The translations under genes and the position numbers were made by a program. From NCBI RefSeq assembly GCF_008807415.1, contig NZ_CP043626.1:3472001-3536000 (forward strand): a DNA stretch of 64,000 nt, given 5' to 3'. Within the stretch, counting starts at the first letter, position 1. Every line of letters starts with the position of its first letter. The DNA comes from Pseudomonas denitrificans (nom. rej.). GTDB lineage: Bacteria > Pseudomonadota > Gammaproteobacteria > Pseudomonadales > Pseudomonadaceae. Below, one piece after another: positions 17,960 to 26,768 of this stretch. The notes below the pieces were generated by a model, which was not told the DNA's origin, did not search any database, and worked only from the letters and a program-made list of their open reading frames with translations.

Positions 17960-18922
17960 TCAGCTCAGGCTTTCGTCGATCAGCACCACCACCTTGCCCT
18001 GCACCTGGTTGCTCGCCAGGGCATCGAACGCGCTCTGCGCGTCGCGGACCGGGAAGGTGCGTTCGAGTTGCGGGCTCAACTTGCCGGATTCGAACAGCGG
18101 CCAGACCTTCTGTCCCAGCTCGGCGATCAGCAGCGCCTTGTAGTCGGCGTCGCGCGAACGCAAGGTCGAGCCGATCAGTTGGACACGCTTGCCCAGCAGC
18201 AGGGCCAGGTCCAGTTCGGCCTTGCGACCGCCCATCAGGCCAATGACCACCCATCGACCGTCGCGGCCGAGGATTTCCAGGTCCAGCTTGGCGTAGTTCG
18301 CGCCAACAGGGTCGAGGATCACATCGAAGGGAGCGAAATCCCGAAGCGATTCGAGGCTCTCGCCGCGCAGGGCGCCGCCCTCGGCGCCGAGGCCCTCGCA
18401 ATAGGCGAGACGGTCGGCCGAACCGACGCTCACCCAGCACGGGCTGCCAAAGGCCTTGCACAGCTGGATGCCGGCCGAGCCGACGCCGCTCGCGCCCGCG
18501 TGCAGCAGGACTTTCTCACCAGGCTGCAGCGCACCGAGCATGAACAGGTTCAGCCACGCCGTGGCGTACACCTCCGGCAGCGCGGCGGCCTCGGCCAGGC
18601 TCAGGCCCGCAGGCACCGGCAGCGCATGACGCTCGTCCACCACCACTTCCTCGGCCATGCCGCCACCGGCCAGCAGGGCACAGACGCGGTCGCCCACCTG
18701 CCACGTGCTGCCGGCGCCGACCTCGGTCACCACGCCGGAACATTCCAGGCCGATGATGTCGCTCGCCCCCGGCGGCGGCGGGTAGAGACCGGCCACCTGC
18801 AACAGGTCGGCGCGGTTGAGTCCCGCGGCGGCGACCTGGATGCGGATCTGTCCCTGTGCGCAAGTCGGGTTCGGGCGCTCGGCCCACTCCACTCGCCCTT
18901 CGATGCCTTGCAATGCGTTCAC
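17960..18922 (-). CDS. NAD(P)H:quinone oxidoreductase (zinc-free MDR family)
   Basis: The 320-residue cytoplasmic protein has the MDR GroES-like N-terminus (LNRADLLQVAGLYPPPPGAS) and the quinone reductase nucleotide loop GASGVGSAGIQLCKAFG. The catalytic zinc ligands of alcohol dehydrogenases are absent, as in the QOR/PIG3-like group. The start is GTG at 18922, preceded by GGAGG at 6 bases; an upstream ATG at 19015 has no ribosome site and adds a non-family extension. It is divergent from prc. Confidence 0.9.
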   Translation of the reverse strand: MNALQGIEGRVEWAERPNPTCAQGQIRIQVAAAGLNRADLLQVAGLYPPPPGASDIIGLECSGVVTEVGAGSTWQVGDRVCALLAGGGMAEEVVVDERHALPVPAGLSLAEAAALPEVYATAWLNLFMLGALQPGEKVLLHAGASGVGSAGIQLCKAFGSPCWVSVGSADRLAYCEGLGAEGGALRGESLESLRDFAPFDVILDPVGANYAKLDLEILGRDGRWVVIGLMGGRKAELDLALLLGKRVQLIGSTLRSRDADYKALLIAELGQKVWPLFESGKLSPQLERTFPVRDAQSAFDALASNQVQGKVVVLIDESLS

Positions 18923-19027
18923 GCTGCCTCCATAGTGACTTCGCAGGGCCCGATCCGTAAGGTCGGGCCCTTTCTTCGCGCCGAATTCACCTGCGATTGA
19001 ACCCGGCGCCGCCAATTAAGGCCTAAT

Positions 19028-21139
19028 ATGCGTCATAACTCCGCGATCAGTCGAATCAGCATGAAGCGATTTTTGCCCCGTACCGCCCTGTTGTTCATCC
19101 TCGGCGCCACCGCCTTTTCCTCGTTCGCGGCGACCACCAGCCCGAACGTCTGGGACGGCCTGCAGCCCGACCGGGATCAAGTGATCGCCAGCCTCAACAT
19201 CGTTGAGCTACTCAAGCGCCATCACTACAACAAGCCGCCGCTGAACGACGAGCGCTCGGCGAAAATCTACGACAGCTACCTGAAGACACTCGACCCGGCG
19301 CGCATGTACTTCACCGCCGCCGACATCGACCAGTTCGCGCCCTGGCGCACCCAGTTCGACGACTTCCTGAAAAGCGGCGAACTGGAGCCCGGCTTCACCA
19401 TCTACAAGCGTCACCTCGACCGCCTGAAGGAGCGCCTGGACTTCGCCCTGGCCACCCTGAACAAGGGCGTCGACAAGATGGACTTCAACACCGACGAATC
19501 GCTGGAAATCGACCGCGAGAAATCGCCCTGGGCGAAAGACAGCACCGCGCTCGACGACCTGTGGCGCAAGAAGGTGAAGGACGAAGTCCTGCGCCTGAAG
19601 ATCGCCGGCAAGGACAACAAGGCCATCCAGGAGCAGCTGACCAAGCGCTACAAGAACCAGCTGATGCGCCTGGAGCAGACCCGCAGCGAAGACATCTTCC
19701 AGGCCTACATCAACGCCTTCGCCCAGACCTACGATCCGCACACCCAGTACCTGTCGCCGGACAGCGCGGAAAACTTCGACATCAACATGTCTCTCTCGCT
19801 GGAAGGCATCGGCGCCGTACTGCAGAGCGACAACGACTACGTCAAGGTCGTGCGCCTGGTACCGGCCGGCCCTGCCGAGAAGAGCAAGCAGATCGCCACC
19901 TCCGACAAGATCATCGGCGTCGCCCAGGGCAAGGGCGAGATGGTCGACGTGGTCGGCTGGCGCCTGGATGAAGTGGTCAAGCTGATCCGCGGCCCGAAAG
20001 GCTCGCAGGTCCGCCTGGAAGTGATCCCGTCGACCAACGCGCCGAACGACCAGACCAGCAAGATCGTCACCATCACCCGCGAGGCGGTGAAGCTGGAAGA
20101 CCAGGCAGCGAAGAAGTCGGAAATCACCATCGACCACGAAGGCAAGAACTACAAGCTGGGCATCATCGACGTGCCCGCGTTCTACCTCGACTTCAAGGCG
20201 TACCGCGCTGGCGACCCGGACTACAAGTCCACCACCCGCGACGTGAAGAAGCTCATCGCCGAACTGCAGAAGGACAAGGTCGACGGTATCGTCATCGACC
20301 TGCGCAACAACGGCGGCGGCTCCCTGCAGGAAGCCACCGAGCTGACCGGCCTGTTCATCGACCAGGGCCCGACCGTGCTGGTGCGCAACAGCGACGGCCG
20401 TGTCGACGTGCTCAACGATGACGAGGGCAAGGCCTTCTACACCGGCCCGATGACCGTGCTGGTCAACCGCCTGTCCGCCTCGGCTTCGGAGATCTTCGCC
20501 GGCGCCATGCAGGACTACCACCGCGCGCTCATCGTCGGTGGCCAGACCTTCGGCAAGGGCACCGTGCAGACCATCCAGCCGCTCAACCATGGCGAGCTGA
20601 AGCTGACCCTGGCCAAGTTCTACCGCGTCTCCGGTCAGAGCACCCAGCACCAGGGCGTGATCCCGGACATCGCCTACCCGTCCATCGTCGACGACAAGGA
20701 AATCGGCGAGAGCGCCCTGCCCGACTCCATGCCGTGGGACACCATCAAGCCCGCGCTGAAGGCCCAGGCCGATCCGTTCAAGCCGTTCCTCGACCAGCTG
20801 CGCACCCGCCACGACGCGCGCACCGAGCACAACGCGGACTTCGTCTATGCCCGCGAGCGTCTCGCCCTGGCCCAGGAGCTGATGAAGGAGAAGACTGTCA
20901 GCCTCAACGAAGCCAAGCGTCGCGCCCAGCAGACCAGCATCGAGAATCGCCAGCTGGCCATGGAGAACGCCCTGCGCAAATCCAAGGGCCAGGAGCCGCT
21001 CAAGGAGCTGAAGAAGGAAGACGAGAACACCCTGCCGGAAGAGGACAAGACCAAGCCGCAGGACGACGCCTACCTCACCGAATCCGGGCACATCCTGATC
21101 GATTACCTGAATCTGGACTCCCAAGTCGCCAAACACTGA
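19028..21139 (+). CDS. algO: carboxy-terminal (tail-specific) periplasmic protease Prc
   Basis: The 703-residue S41 protease has a signal peptide ending near SSFAA and an N-terminal Prc helical domain. A PDZ domain follows at about residues 245-340 (SLEGIGAVLQ...VRLVPAGPAEKS), then the catalytic core with SASASEIF (Ser485 by alignment with E. coli Prc) and TFGKGTVQ (Lys510). A C-terminal domain of unknown function (about 570-700) ends the protein. Prc trims proteins with hydrophobic tails; in P. aeruginosa AlgO degrades truncated MucA and affects alginate. The ATG at 19028 has TAAGG 6 bases upstream; an internal ATG at 19061 is an alternative. Terminator follows. Confidence 0.94.
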   Translation: MRHNSAISRISMKRFLPRTALLFILGATAFSSFAATTSPNVWDGLQPDRDQVIASLNIVELLKRHHYNKPPLNDERSAKIYDSYLKTLDPARMYFTAADIDQFAPWRTQFDDFLKSGELEPGFTIYKRHLDRLKERLDFALATLNKGVDKMDFNTDESLEIDREKSPWAKDSTALDDLWRKKVKDEVLRLKIAGKDNKAIQEQLTKRYKNQLMRLEQTRSEDIFQAYINAFAQTYDPHTQYLSPDSAENFDINMSLSLEGIGAVLQSDNDYVKVVRLVPAGPAEKSKQIATSDKIIGVAQGKGEMVDVVGWRLDEVVKLIRGPKGSQVRLEVIPSTNAPNDQTSKIVTITREAVKLEDQAAKKSEITIDHEGKNYKLGIIDVPAFYLDFKAYRAGDPDYKSTTRDVKKLIAELQKDKVDGIVIDLRNNGGGSLQEATELTGLFIDQGPTVLVRNSDGRVDVLNDDEGKAFYTGPMTVLVNRLSASASEIFAGAMQDYHRALIVGGQTFGKGTVQTIQPLNHGELKLTLAKFYRVSGQSTQHQGVIPDIAYPSIVDDKEIGESALPDSMPWDTIKPALKAQADPFKPFLDQLRTRHDARTEHNADFVYARERLALAQELMKEKTVSLNEAKRRAQQTSIENRQLAMENALRKSKGQEPLKELKKEDENTLPEEDKTKPQDDAYLTESGHILIDYLNLDSQVAKH

Positions 21140-21181
21140 TCGGATGTAATTAAACAGTCATAACGCTGTCGTGAAATGCTC

Positions 21182-21210
21182 AGGGCCGGGAAACCGGCCC
21201 TTTTGCTTTT
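21182..21210 (+). terminator. Rho-independent terminator after prc
   Basis: AGGGCCGG pairs with CCGGCCCT around GAAA and is followed by TTTGCTTTTT, 43 bases past the prc stop and just before the EAL/GGDEF gene. Confidence 0.88.
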
Positions 21211-21230
21211 TACAGCCATCGAGAACCGTC

Positions 21231-22979
21231 ATGACCGTCACCGAGCAGTTGAGCGCGCTGGACCAGATCCTCGCTCACGGCGACCTGCACTGCCTGTTCC
21301 AACCCATCCTGTCGCTTTCGGAAAGGCGCCTGGTGGGCTACGAAGCCCTGACCCGCGGCCCGTCCAACGGCCCCCTGCATTCGCCCCTGCCGCTGTTCAG
21401 TATCGCCCGCAGCAGCGGCCGCCTCAGCCAGCTGGAGCTGCTCTGCCGACGCAAGGCCTGCGCACGCTTCCGCGACCTGAAGCTGGAGGGCAAGCTGTTC
21501 CTCAACGTGTCCCCGGAATCCCTACTGGAACCGACCCACCAGCCCGGTCGCACGTTGCAGCTGCTGCAGACCTTCGGCATCTCGCCCAGCGACGTGGTGA
21601 TCGAGCTGACCGAGCAGACCCCCATCGAGGACTTCAGCCTCCTCGACACCGCGCTGCACCACTACCGCGCCATGGGCTTCTCCATTGCGCTGGACGACCT
21701 GGGCGCCGGCTATTCCAGCCTGCGCCTGTGGTCCGAGCTGCGCCCCGACTACGTGAAGATCGACCGTCACTTCATCGAAGGCATCCACCTGGATGCGGTG
21801 AAGCGCGAGTTCGTCGGCTCGATCCTGAAGATGGCCCATGCCTCCCGCGCCCAGGTGATTGCCGAAGGCATCGAGATTCCGGAAGAGCTGGCGGTGCTCT
21901 CGGAGATGGGCGTGGACCTGGTGCAGGGCTACCTGCTCGGCCGCCCCAACGAAACTCCGCCGCGCGATGCGCGCGCCCTGCTGCCGGAAGTGGACAACGC
22001 CGGTGCACTGCTCGCCGAGGATCAGTCCGATCTCGAACCGCTGCTGCTGGAGCAACCGGCCGTGCGCGACAGCACGCCCATCGGCGATGTGCTGGAAGCC
22101 TTCCGCGCCCAGGCCAACCTGAACTCCCTGGCCGTGCTGGACCGCGATGACCAGCCGGTAGGCATTGTCCACCGGCACGCGCTGGCCGACGCGCTGCTCA
22201 AGCCCTTCGCGCCGGAGCTGTATGCACGCAAGCCGATCAGCCGGTTGATGAGCGACGACTTCCTCGCCGTGGAGCGTAGCCAATCGCTGCAGCAGGTCAG
22301 CCGCCTGCTCACCAGTCGTGCGCGGCAGCGCATCGAGGAAGACTTCATCATCACCCTGAACGGCCGCTACCTCGGCCTGGGTCGGGTGATCGACGTGCTC
22401 AAGCTGATTACTGAGCAGAAGATCCGCCAGGCCCGGCATGCCAACCCACTGACCCTGTTGCCGGGTAACGTGCCCATCCAGCAGTGCCTGGCGCGCCTGC
22501 TGCAACAGGGCCGCGAGGCAGTGGTGTGCTACGTCGACATCGACAGCTTCAAGCCCTTCAACGATCTCTACGGCTACGCGCGCGGCGACGAAGTCCTGCT
22601 GTGCCTGGCGCAGTGCCTGGGCGAGCGGGTGGACCCGACGCGGGACTTCGTCGGCCACATCGGCGGCGACGACTTCATGCTGGTGCTGGGCACGCAGGAC
22701 TGGCGCGAACGCCTCAATCACCTGCTGGAGGATTTCCAGGGGCAGTGCCGGCGCTTCTATAGCCGCGAGCACCTGGACGCAGGCTGCTTCGTCGCGCACA
22801 ACCGCCAGGGGCGGCGCGAGGAATATCCCTTGCTGTCACTGTCGATTGGCGTGGTGCACGTGAAGAGCGGCGCCGGGCAGCGCCTGGATGCCAGCCAGTT
22901 GGCCGGGCTGGCCTCGGAGGCCAAGCGCCACGCGAAGAACATGCCCGGCTACAGCCTGCACATCCTCACGGCCGAGTGA
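21231..22979 (+). CDS. EAL - CBS pair - GGDEF cyclic-di-GMP protein
   Basis: The 582-residue soluble protein is in the order EAL (about 10-255), tandem CBS domains (about 265-395), GGDEF (about 410-580). The EAL domain keeps the main catalytic residues: YEALTRGP, FLNVSPESL, IELTEQ, ALDDLGAGYSSL, VKIDRHFIEG and QGYLLGRP, so phosphodiesterase activity is plausible. The GGDEF signature reads GGDDF, a conservative Asp for Glu that may lower cyclase activity. CBS pairs commonly bind adenine nucleotides, suggesting energy sensing. The start is the ATG at 21231, 21 bases after the prc terminator. It ends one base from the convergent SEL1 gene. Confidence 0.92.
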   Translation: MTVTEQLSALDQILAHGDLHCLFQPILSLSERRLVGYEALTRGPSNGPLHSPLPLFSIARSSGRLSQLELLCRRKACARFRDLKLEGKLFLNVSPESLLEPTHQPGRTLQLLQTFGISPSDVVIELTEQTPIEDFSLLDTALHHYRAMGFSIALDDLGAGYSSLRLWSELRPDYVKIDRHFIEGIHLDAVKREFVGSILKMAHASRAQVIAEGIEIPEELAVLSEMGVDLVQGYLLGRPNETPPRDARALLPEVDNAGALLAEDQSDLEPLLLEQPAVRDSTPIGDVLEAFRAQANLNSLAVLDRDDQPVGIVHRHALADALLKPFAPELYARKPISRLMSDDFLAVERSQSLQQVSRLLTSRARQRIEEDFIITLNGRYLGLGRVIDVLKLITEQKIRQARHANPLTLLPGNVPIQQCLARLLQQGREAVVCYVDIDSFKPFNDLYGYARGDEVLLCLAQCLGERVDPTRDFVGHIGGDDFMLVLGTQDWRERLNHLLEDFQGQCRRFYSREHLDAGCFVAHNRQGRREEYPLLSLSIGVVHVKSGAGQRLDASQLAGLASEAKRHAKNMPGYSLHILTAE

Positions 22980-22980
22980 A

Positions 22981-23466
22981 TCAGAGGCCCAGCTCTCGGG
23001 CGCGCGTTTCGTAGTGCTCGGCCTGGGCATCATCGGGCTCCAGTCCGGGGCCGCCGCTGCGATACAACTCGCCGAGCTTGCGCGCCGCCAGCGGGTGGCC
23101 CGCCTCGGCTGCCTGACCCCAGTAACGTGCGGCTTCCTGCGCATCAGCGGCATGGCGGGTATCACCCTTGAGCGCTTGCACACCTACCTGGTAGGCCGCC
23201 TTGTGGTCACCCTCTGCCGCAGCGAGACGCAGCAGACGCAACCCTTCCTCGCGAGCGCCAAAACCCTGTCCGCGGAACAGCAGCAGGTGTCCGTAGAAGC
23301 TCTGCGCCCCAACATCTCCCAGAGCGGCCATGCGCGAAAACTGGCCCTGCATCCAGGCCCAGGAACGCGGCTGGCGAACCATCCACGGCCAGCCCATCAG
23401 GCGTCGCGCCAGGGCGTAACTCAACCGCGCTCGCAGGCGCCAGAACAGCTCGCGGGGTGTCGCCAC
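22981..23466 (-). CDS. SEL1/TPR-like repeat protein
   Basis: The 161-residue protein contains about three SEL1-type helical repeats (GAQSFYGHLLLFRGQGFG..., AAYQVGVQALKGDT, ARYWGQAAEAGHPLAARKLGELY), which form a protein-binding scaffold. No signal peptide is evident. The start is GTG at 23466, immediately after the upstream gene's stop, with a GAGG site inside that gene, so it is coupled in an operon with the 121-residue unknown and the XRE protein. Partners are unknown. Confidence 0.75.
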   Translation of the reverse strand: MATPRELFWRLRARLSYALARRLMGWPWMVRQPRSWAWMQGQFSRMAALGDVGAQSFYGHLLLFRGQGFGAREEGLRLLRLAAAEGDHKAAYQVGVQALKGDTRHAADAQEAARYWGQAAEAGHPLAARKLGELYRSGGPGLEPDDAQAEHYETRARELGL

Positions 23467-23467
23467 G

Positions 23468-23833
23468 TCAGAGTTCCTCGGGGTACTCGAACTCGAAGAC
23501 GCGCGCGACTTCCGCCGCATGCCAGCCGGCGGCAGCGGGGCCGTCCGGGGCGCCGGAGAAACGCCCCAGGCGCTCGACATACTCGAAGAAACCGGTACGC
23601 GGCAGGCGGCTGGCGCCCTGACTGATCACCAGCGAGCTGCGCAGCGGACGACCACCGCGGGCATCCAGCGCAGCCAGGTGTTCCAGCGCGGCGGTCAGCA
23701 CGGTCATCGCCGGGGTCGGCAGTTGCAGGCGCTCGATCAGCGCGCGGTAGGTGAGCAGATGGCGTTGGCGGCGGGCATCTTCCAGCTCGCCGAGCAGGCC
23801 TTCCCAATGCTTGCGACTGATCTGCACGCTCAA
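23468..23833 (-). CDS. conserved hypothetical protein (121 aa) in XRE-led operon
   Basis: I do not recognise a named domain. The protein has a charged, helical N-terminus (ISRKHWEGLLGELEDARRQRHLLTYRALIERLQLPTPAMTV) that resembles a small helix-turn-helix. The C-terminal half contains RPLRSSLVISQGASRLPRTGFFEYVERLGRF, reminiscent of a ribosome-modulation or MmcQ-type regulator but not assignable. Its start overlaps the XRE gene stop by 4 bases, indicating translational coupling and possibly a functional pair. Confidence 0.75.
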   Translation of the reverse strand: MSVQISRKHWEGLLGELEDARRQRHLLTYRALIERLQLPTPAMTVLTAALEHLAALDARGGRPLRSSLVISQGASRLPRTGFFEYVERLGRFSGAPDGPAAAGWHAAEVARVFEFEYPEEL

Positions 23834-24147
23834 GAAGCGGACTCCCCAGTGCCCAGGGCACGACGCAGGCCATGCTGGATGGCGTCGCTGGCTTCGCGCT
23901 CGCCGTTCTCGATCTGTCCCAGGTAGGACGGGCTGATACCCACCGAACGCGCCAGCGTCTCAATGGATAAGCCTCGGGCTTCACGCAGCGTTTTCCAGTC
24001 CGGCTTCTCGTCGAGTGCCGGGGCGGCAACGGGTTTGACGACCTGGGCGACACCACGGCCGGCGGCAGCCAGCAGGGCCTGGTATTCGGCCCAGGGAACC
24101 ACGGCGTACTCCGCTTCGCCGTCACGCATGATGACTTGAACGTTCAT
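23830..24147 (-). CDS. XRE-family helix-turn-helix protein with N-terminal antitoxin-like segment
   Basis: The 105-residue protein begins with MNVQVIMRDGEAEYAVVPWAEYQALLA, similar to the first strands and helix of Phd/YefM-type antitoxins. It then carries an XRE helix-turn-helix (about 52-100) with LREARGLSIETLARSVGISPSYLGQIENGER. It is a probable DNA-binding regulator of its own operon (unknown 121-residue protein and SEL1 protein). The layout looks like a toxin-antitoxin unit, but no known toxin fold is apparent in the partner. Confidence 0.85.
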   Translation of the reverse strand: MNVQVIMRDGEAEYAVVPWAEYQALLAAAGRGVAQVVKPVAAPALDEKPDWKTLREARGLSIETLARSVGISPSYLGQIENGEREASDAIQHGLRRALGTGESAS

Positions 24148-24232
24148 GACAACACTCCTTGCAGGCGGCCATCTTAACAGCCTGATGCGCGCCTGTGCCG
24201 GCTATACTGCGCAGCGCCTCTCGCCACCAGAC

Positions 24233-24991
24233 ATGGGGACCGACTTGCAGCGCCTCCTTCCATTCTGCCTATGCCTGGCCAGCGCACTGTGTGGCGCCGA
24301 GGAACTGCGCTGGGGCTATTCGCCAAGCAACGGCATGCCCTACGCAGAAAGTATCGACCATGAATTGGCACCTGGCTTCATTCGCGATCTGGGCGAAAGC
24401 GTCGGACAGCGCCTGGGGCTCGAGGTTCGCTTCGTGGAAACGCCGGACAAGCGCGCAGAACCAGCGCTCGCCCAGGGTGCGATCCATCTGCTGTGCATCA
24501 ACAATCCGCAATGGATGAAGGCGCCGGAGAAGCTGCACTGGTCGCCGAGTCTGTTCGAGGAAGAGGATGCCCTGGCCCAGCGTGCGGACGCGCCGCCGGT
24601 GGAAAACCTCGCGCAGCTGCACGGCATCCGCATCGGCACCAGCCTGGGGTATGTGTACCCCGCCCCGCTGATGCAGGCCTTCGCCGAAGGCCGGGTGAAA
24701 CGCGCCGACGTGCGCGACCTGGATACCCGCCTGCACATGCTCGAAGCCCATCGCCTGGACGCACTGATCGAGATGCGCCGCCCGCTGGAATTCCTCCTCG
24801 CACAGCACCATGAACTGCCCGTGGCGATCAACAGCAGCAATGTGCAGCGCTACTCCATCTACTGCTCGTACGGCCCGGCGCTGCCGCTACCCGCCGAGCG
24901 ACTGGATACCGTGCTGCAGGCGATGGTGAATGACGGCTCGATCCAGCGCCTGCTTGGCGAACAGACGGCGCGGCTGGGTCAGAGGCGCTGA
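24233..24991 (+). CDS. periplasmic amino-acid-type solute-binding protein (family 3-like)
   Basis: From the ATG at 24233 the product is 252 residues, with a signal peptide (LQRLLPFCLCLASALCGAEE) and a two-lobed family-3 binding fold (LRWGYSPSNGMPY at the start, LHGIRIGTSLGYVYP midway, LHMLEAHRLDALIEMRRPLE later). No permease or ATPase genes are adjacent, so it is an orphan: it may serve a distant transporter or act as a sensor. Upstream in-frame codons would precede the signal peptide and were not used. Its end overlaps the convergent DUF1232 gene by 13 bases. Confidence 0.8.
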   Translation: MGTDLQRLLPFCLCLASALCGAEELRWGYSPSNGMPYAESIDHELAPGFIRDLGESVGQRLGLEVRFVETPDKRAEPALAQGAIHLLCINNPQWMKAPEKLHWSPSLFEEEDALAQRADAPPVENLAQLHGIRIGTSLGYVYPAPLMQAFAEGRVKRADVRDLDTRLHMLEAHRLDALIEMRRPLEFLLAQHHELPVAINSSNVQRYSIYCSYGPALPLPAERLDTVLQAMVNDGSIQRLLGEQTARLGQRR

Positions 24992-25404
24992 ATCGCTTCA
25001 GGCGGCGGTAGTTGCTTCAGGGCTTCGCGGGTTTCCACGCCTTGCGCATCGCGCCAGACCTTGAAGGCATCGATCTCCGATTGCCAGCGACGAATCACCC
25101 AGGCCAGCACCGCCAGGTCATCGAGAAAACCGACGCCCAGTAGCCAGTCAGGCACCAGATCCACCGGCGAGAGGAAGTACAACAGCGCCGCCACTACCGA
25201 GACCAGCGCCTGGGAGCTGATGCCACGGTAATCGCCGCGCACCCAGGCCACCAGCAACTCCTGCAGCAGCTTCAGGTCGGTCTTGGCCAGCTTCACGCGG
25301 CCACTCTTGCGCGACACCGCAAACAGCAGCGCCGGCAATCTCCCACCAGCGATGAAACGGCTGGCGAGCTTCAGGAAACGGTCAAATCCCGGAGGCTTTT
25401 TCAT
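24979..25404 (-). CDS. YkvA/DUF1232 family protein
   Basis: The 141-residue protein contains the DUF1232 signature LLYFLSPVDLVPDWLLGVGFLDDLAVLAWVIRR (about 71-105), a short hydrophobic hairpin with conserved Asp and Pro, preceded by a basic region. The function of the family is unknown; membrane association is likely. Its upstream region holds the DnaA-box-like motif described at 25447. Confidence 0.85.
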   Translation of the reverse strand: MKKPPGFDRFLKLASRFIAGGRLPALLFAVSRKSGRVKLAKTDLKLLQELLVAWVRGDYRGISSQALVSVVAALLYFLSPVDLVPDWLLGVGFLDDLAVLAWVIRRWQSEIDAFKVWRDAQGVETREALKQLPPPEAIQRL

Positions 25405-25446
25405 CGACTCACCTCGATAGGAAGATTCGTACAGGGCTGGTTAAGG

Positions 25447-25543
25447 TTATCCACCTTTCCTGTGGATAACTCTGTTGAAAGCCACCCCCCACATCGCCAA
25501 AACGCCCGAGCCACGAGGCCTGCAGACAGATCGGCGATTTTTT
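25447..25543. repeat. DnaA-box-like inverted pair with distal GATTTTTT (copy A)
   Basis: The gap 25405-25778 has no gene. TTATCCACC (25447) faces a perfect DnaA box TGTGGATAA (25461-25469), and GACAGATCGGCGATTTTTT ends at 25543. The same pair of sequences with exactly the same distance occurs at 49249-49331. It may be a DnaA-binding site, a promoter element or an old repeat. Confidence 0.55.
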
Positions 25544-25569
25544 GTTCAGCCCTGTAAATGCGTTAAAAA

Positions 25570-25758
25570 TCATGCAGTTGCGGCTAAGCGATGGGCCCGC
25601 CAATGTCAAGGGGAGGACATTGTTTCATCTGCGTCAAATATGTGCATAAGGGTAACACCGGCCCCAAGGTTACTCCCTTTCAGACCCGGCGGTCAGCGCA
25701 GCGTTCCAGAGCGCTTCCAGCACAAATGAAAACGCCCCGAGGGTAACGGGGCGTTTTC
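25570..25758 (+). ncRNA. possible small RNA ending at a terminator (speculative)
   Basis: Downstream of TTGTTC (25542) and TAAAAA (25564), a weak -35/-10 pair, lies a hairpin CAATGTC/GACATTG (25601-25622) whose loop AAGGGGAG is of the GGA type bound by RsmA/CsrA proteins. A terminator at 25728-25758 follows. No reading frame of quality is present. This is inference only. Confidence 0.2.
25728..25758. terminator. bidirectional terminator downstream of FKBP gene
   Basis: AAAACGCCCCG pairs with CGGGGCGTTTT around AGGGTAA, giving T-runs on both strands. It lies 20 bases past the FKBP gene stop on the minus strand. Confidence 0.88.
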
Positions 25759-25778
25759 TCTGGTACGAAGGTACTCAG

Positions 25779-26525
25779 TTACTGCTTGGGCGCTTCCGCG
25801 GCCGGGGCAGGAGCTTCGGCTTCAGGCTGGTTCGGGTCCTTGATGGCCAGCAGTTCCAGGTCGAACACCAGGACCGAGTTGGCCGGGATGGTCGGGCTCG
25901 GGCTCTGGGCGCCGTAGGCCAGCTCGCTCGGGATGAAGAGCTTGATCTTCTCGCCGACGTGCATCAGTTGCAGGGCTTCGACCCAACCCGGAATCACGCC
26001 GCCAACCGGCAGGTCGATCGGGCTGCCACGCTGGATGGAACTGTCGAAGACCGTACCATCGACCAGCTTGCCTTCGTAGTGAACGGTGACGACGTCGGTG
26101 GCCTTGGGCTGCGCGCCGTCGGCTTTCTTCACGACTTCGTACTGCAGGCCGGACTTGGTGGTGACCACGCCCTCACGCTTGCCGTTTTCCTCGAGGAATT
26201 TCTTGCCGGCTTCCAGGGCCTCGGAATTCTTCTTGGCGACCTGCTCTTCAGCGCGCTTCTGCAGGGCGGTGAAGGCTTCGGTCAGCTCTTCGTCGGTCAG
26301 CTTCTGCTTCTGCTTGCCAACGGCGTCTTCGATACCCAGGGCGACGGCTTTCGAATCCAGGTCATTCATGCCTTCCTGGGCGAGGCTCTTGCCCATGTTC
26401 AGGCCGATGCCGTAGGAGGCTTTCTGCGCAGGAGTCTTGAGTTCCACTTCGGCGGCCTGTTTGTCGCAGCCCGCGAGAACCAGGCCGACCAGCGCGATCG
26501 CTGCCGCCAACCGATGTTGTTTCAT
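25779..26525 (-). CDS. FKBP-type peptidyl-prolyl cis-trans isomerase, lipoprotein
   Basis: The 248-residue protein has a lipoprotein signal (MKQHRLAAAIALVGLVLAGC, lipobox LAGC with Cys20). It then has an N-terminal FKBP dimerisation domain (ASYGIGLNMGKSL...) and a C-terminal FKBP domain (about 130-230; VTVHYEGKLVDGTVFDSS, PVGGVIPGWVEALQLM, LAYG). It is therefore a membrane-anchored periplasmic folding catalyst of the FkpA/FklB/Mip type. The tail is rich in Pro, Ala and Glu. An upstream start at 26552 would destroy the signal peptide. Confidence 0.9.
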   Translation of the reverse strand: MKQHRLAAAIALVGLVLAGCDKQAAEVELKTPAQKASYGIGLNMGKSLAQEGMNDLDSKAVALGIEDAVGKQKQKLTDEELTEAFTALQKRAEEQVAKKNSEALEAGKKFLEENGKREGVVTTKSGLQYEVVKKADGAQPKATDVVTVHYEGKLVDGTVFDSSIQRGSPIDLPVGGVIPGWVEALQLMHVGEKIKLFIPSELAYGAQSPSPTIPANSVLVFDLELLAIKDPNQPEAEAPAPAAEAPKQ

Positions 26526-26768
26526 GCTGAATCCTTGTCTTTGCGCCGTCATGGCTGAAGTAATGAAGCCGCGAGCTTATCAGGCGCTCGTGGCCAGTGG
26601 CTATGGGCAATAGGAACCACTACCGGGGGAGAAGTTCCCACAGCAAACTTATAAGAAAATTAACAGGATAAGTCAGACGGGCAGCACGGAATCGCTGTGA
26701 TCGAAACGGGCAACTTTCAACGGGAAGCTTCGCAGGAAAGCCAATTGCAGATAAAAAAGGCAGGCAAA

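Noticed and set aside
25447..25570. Possible replication origin because of DnaA boxes
   Set aside because: Only one perfect box and one near match are present, with no cluster of boxes, no dnaA/rpmH/gidA genes and no large AT-rich unwinding element.
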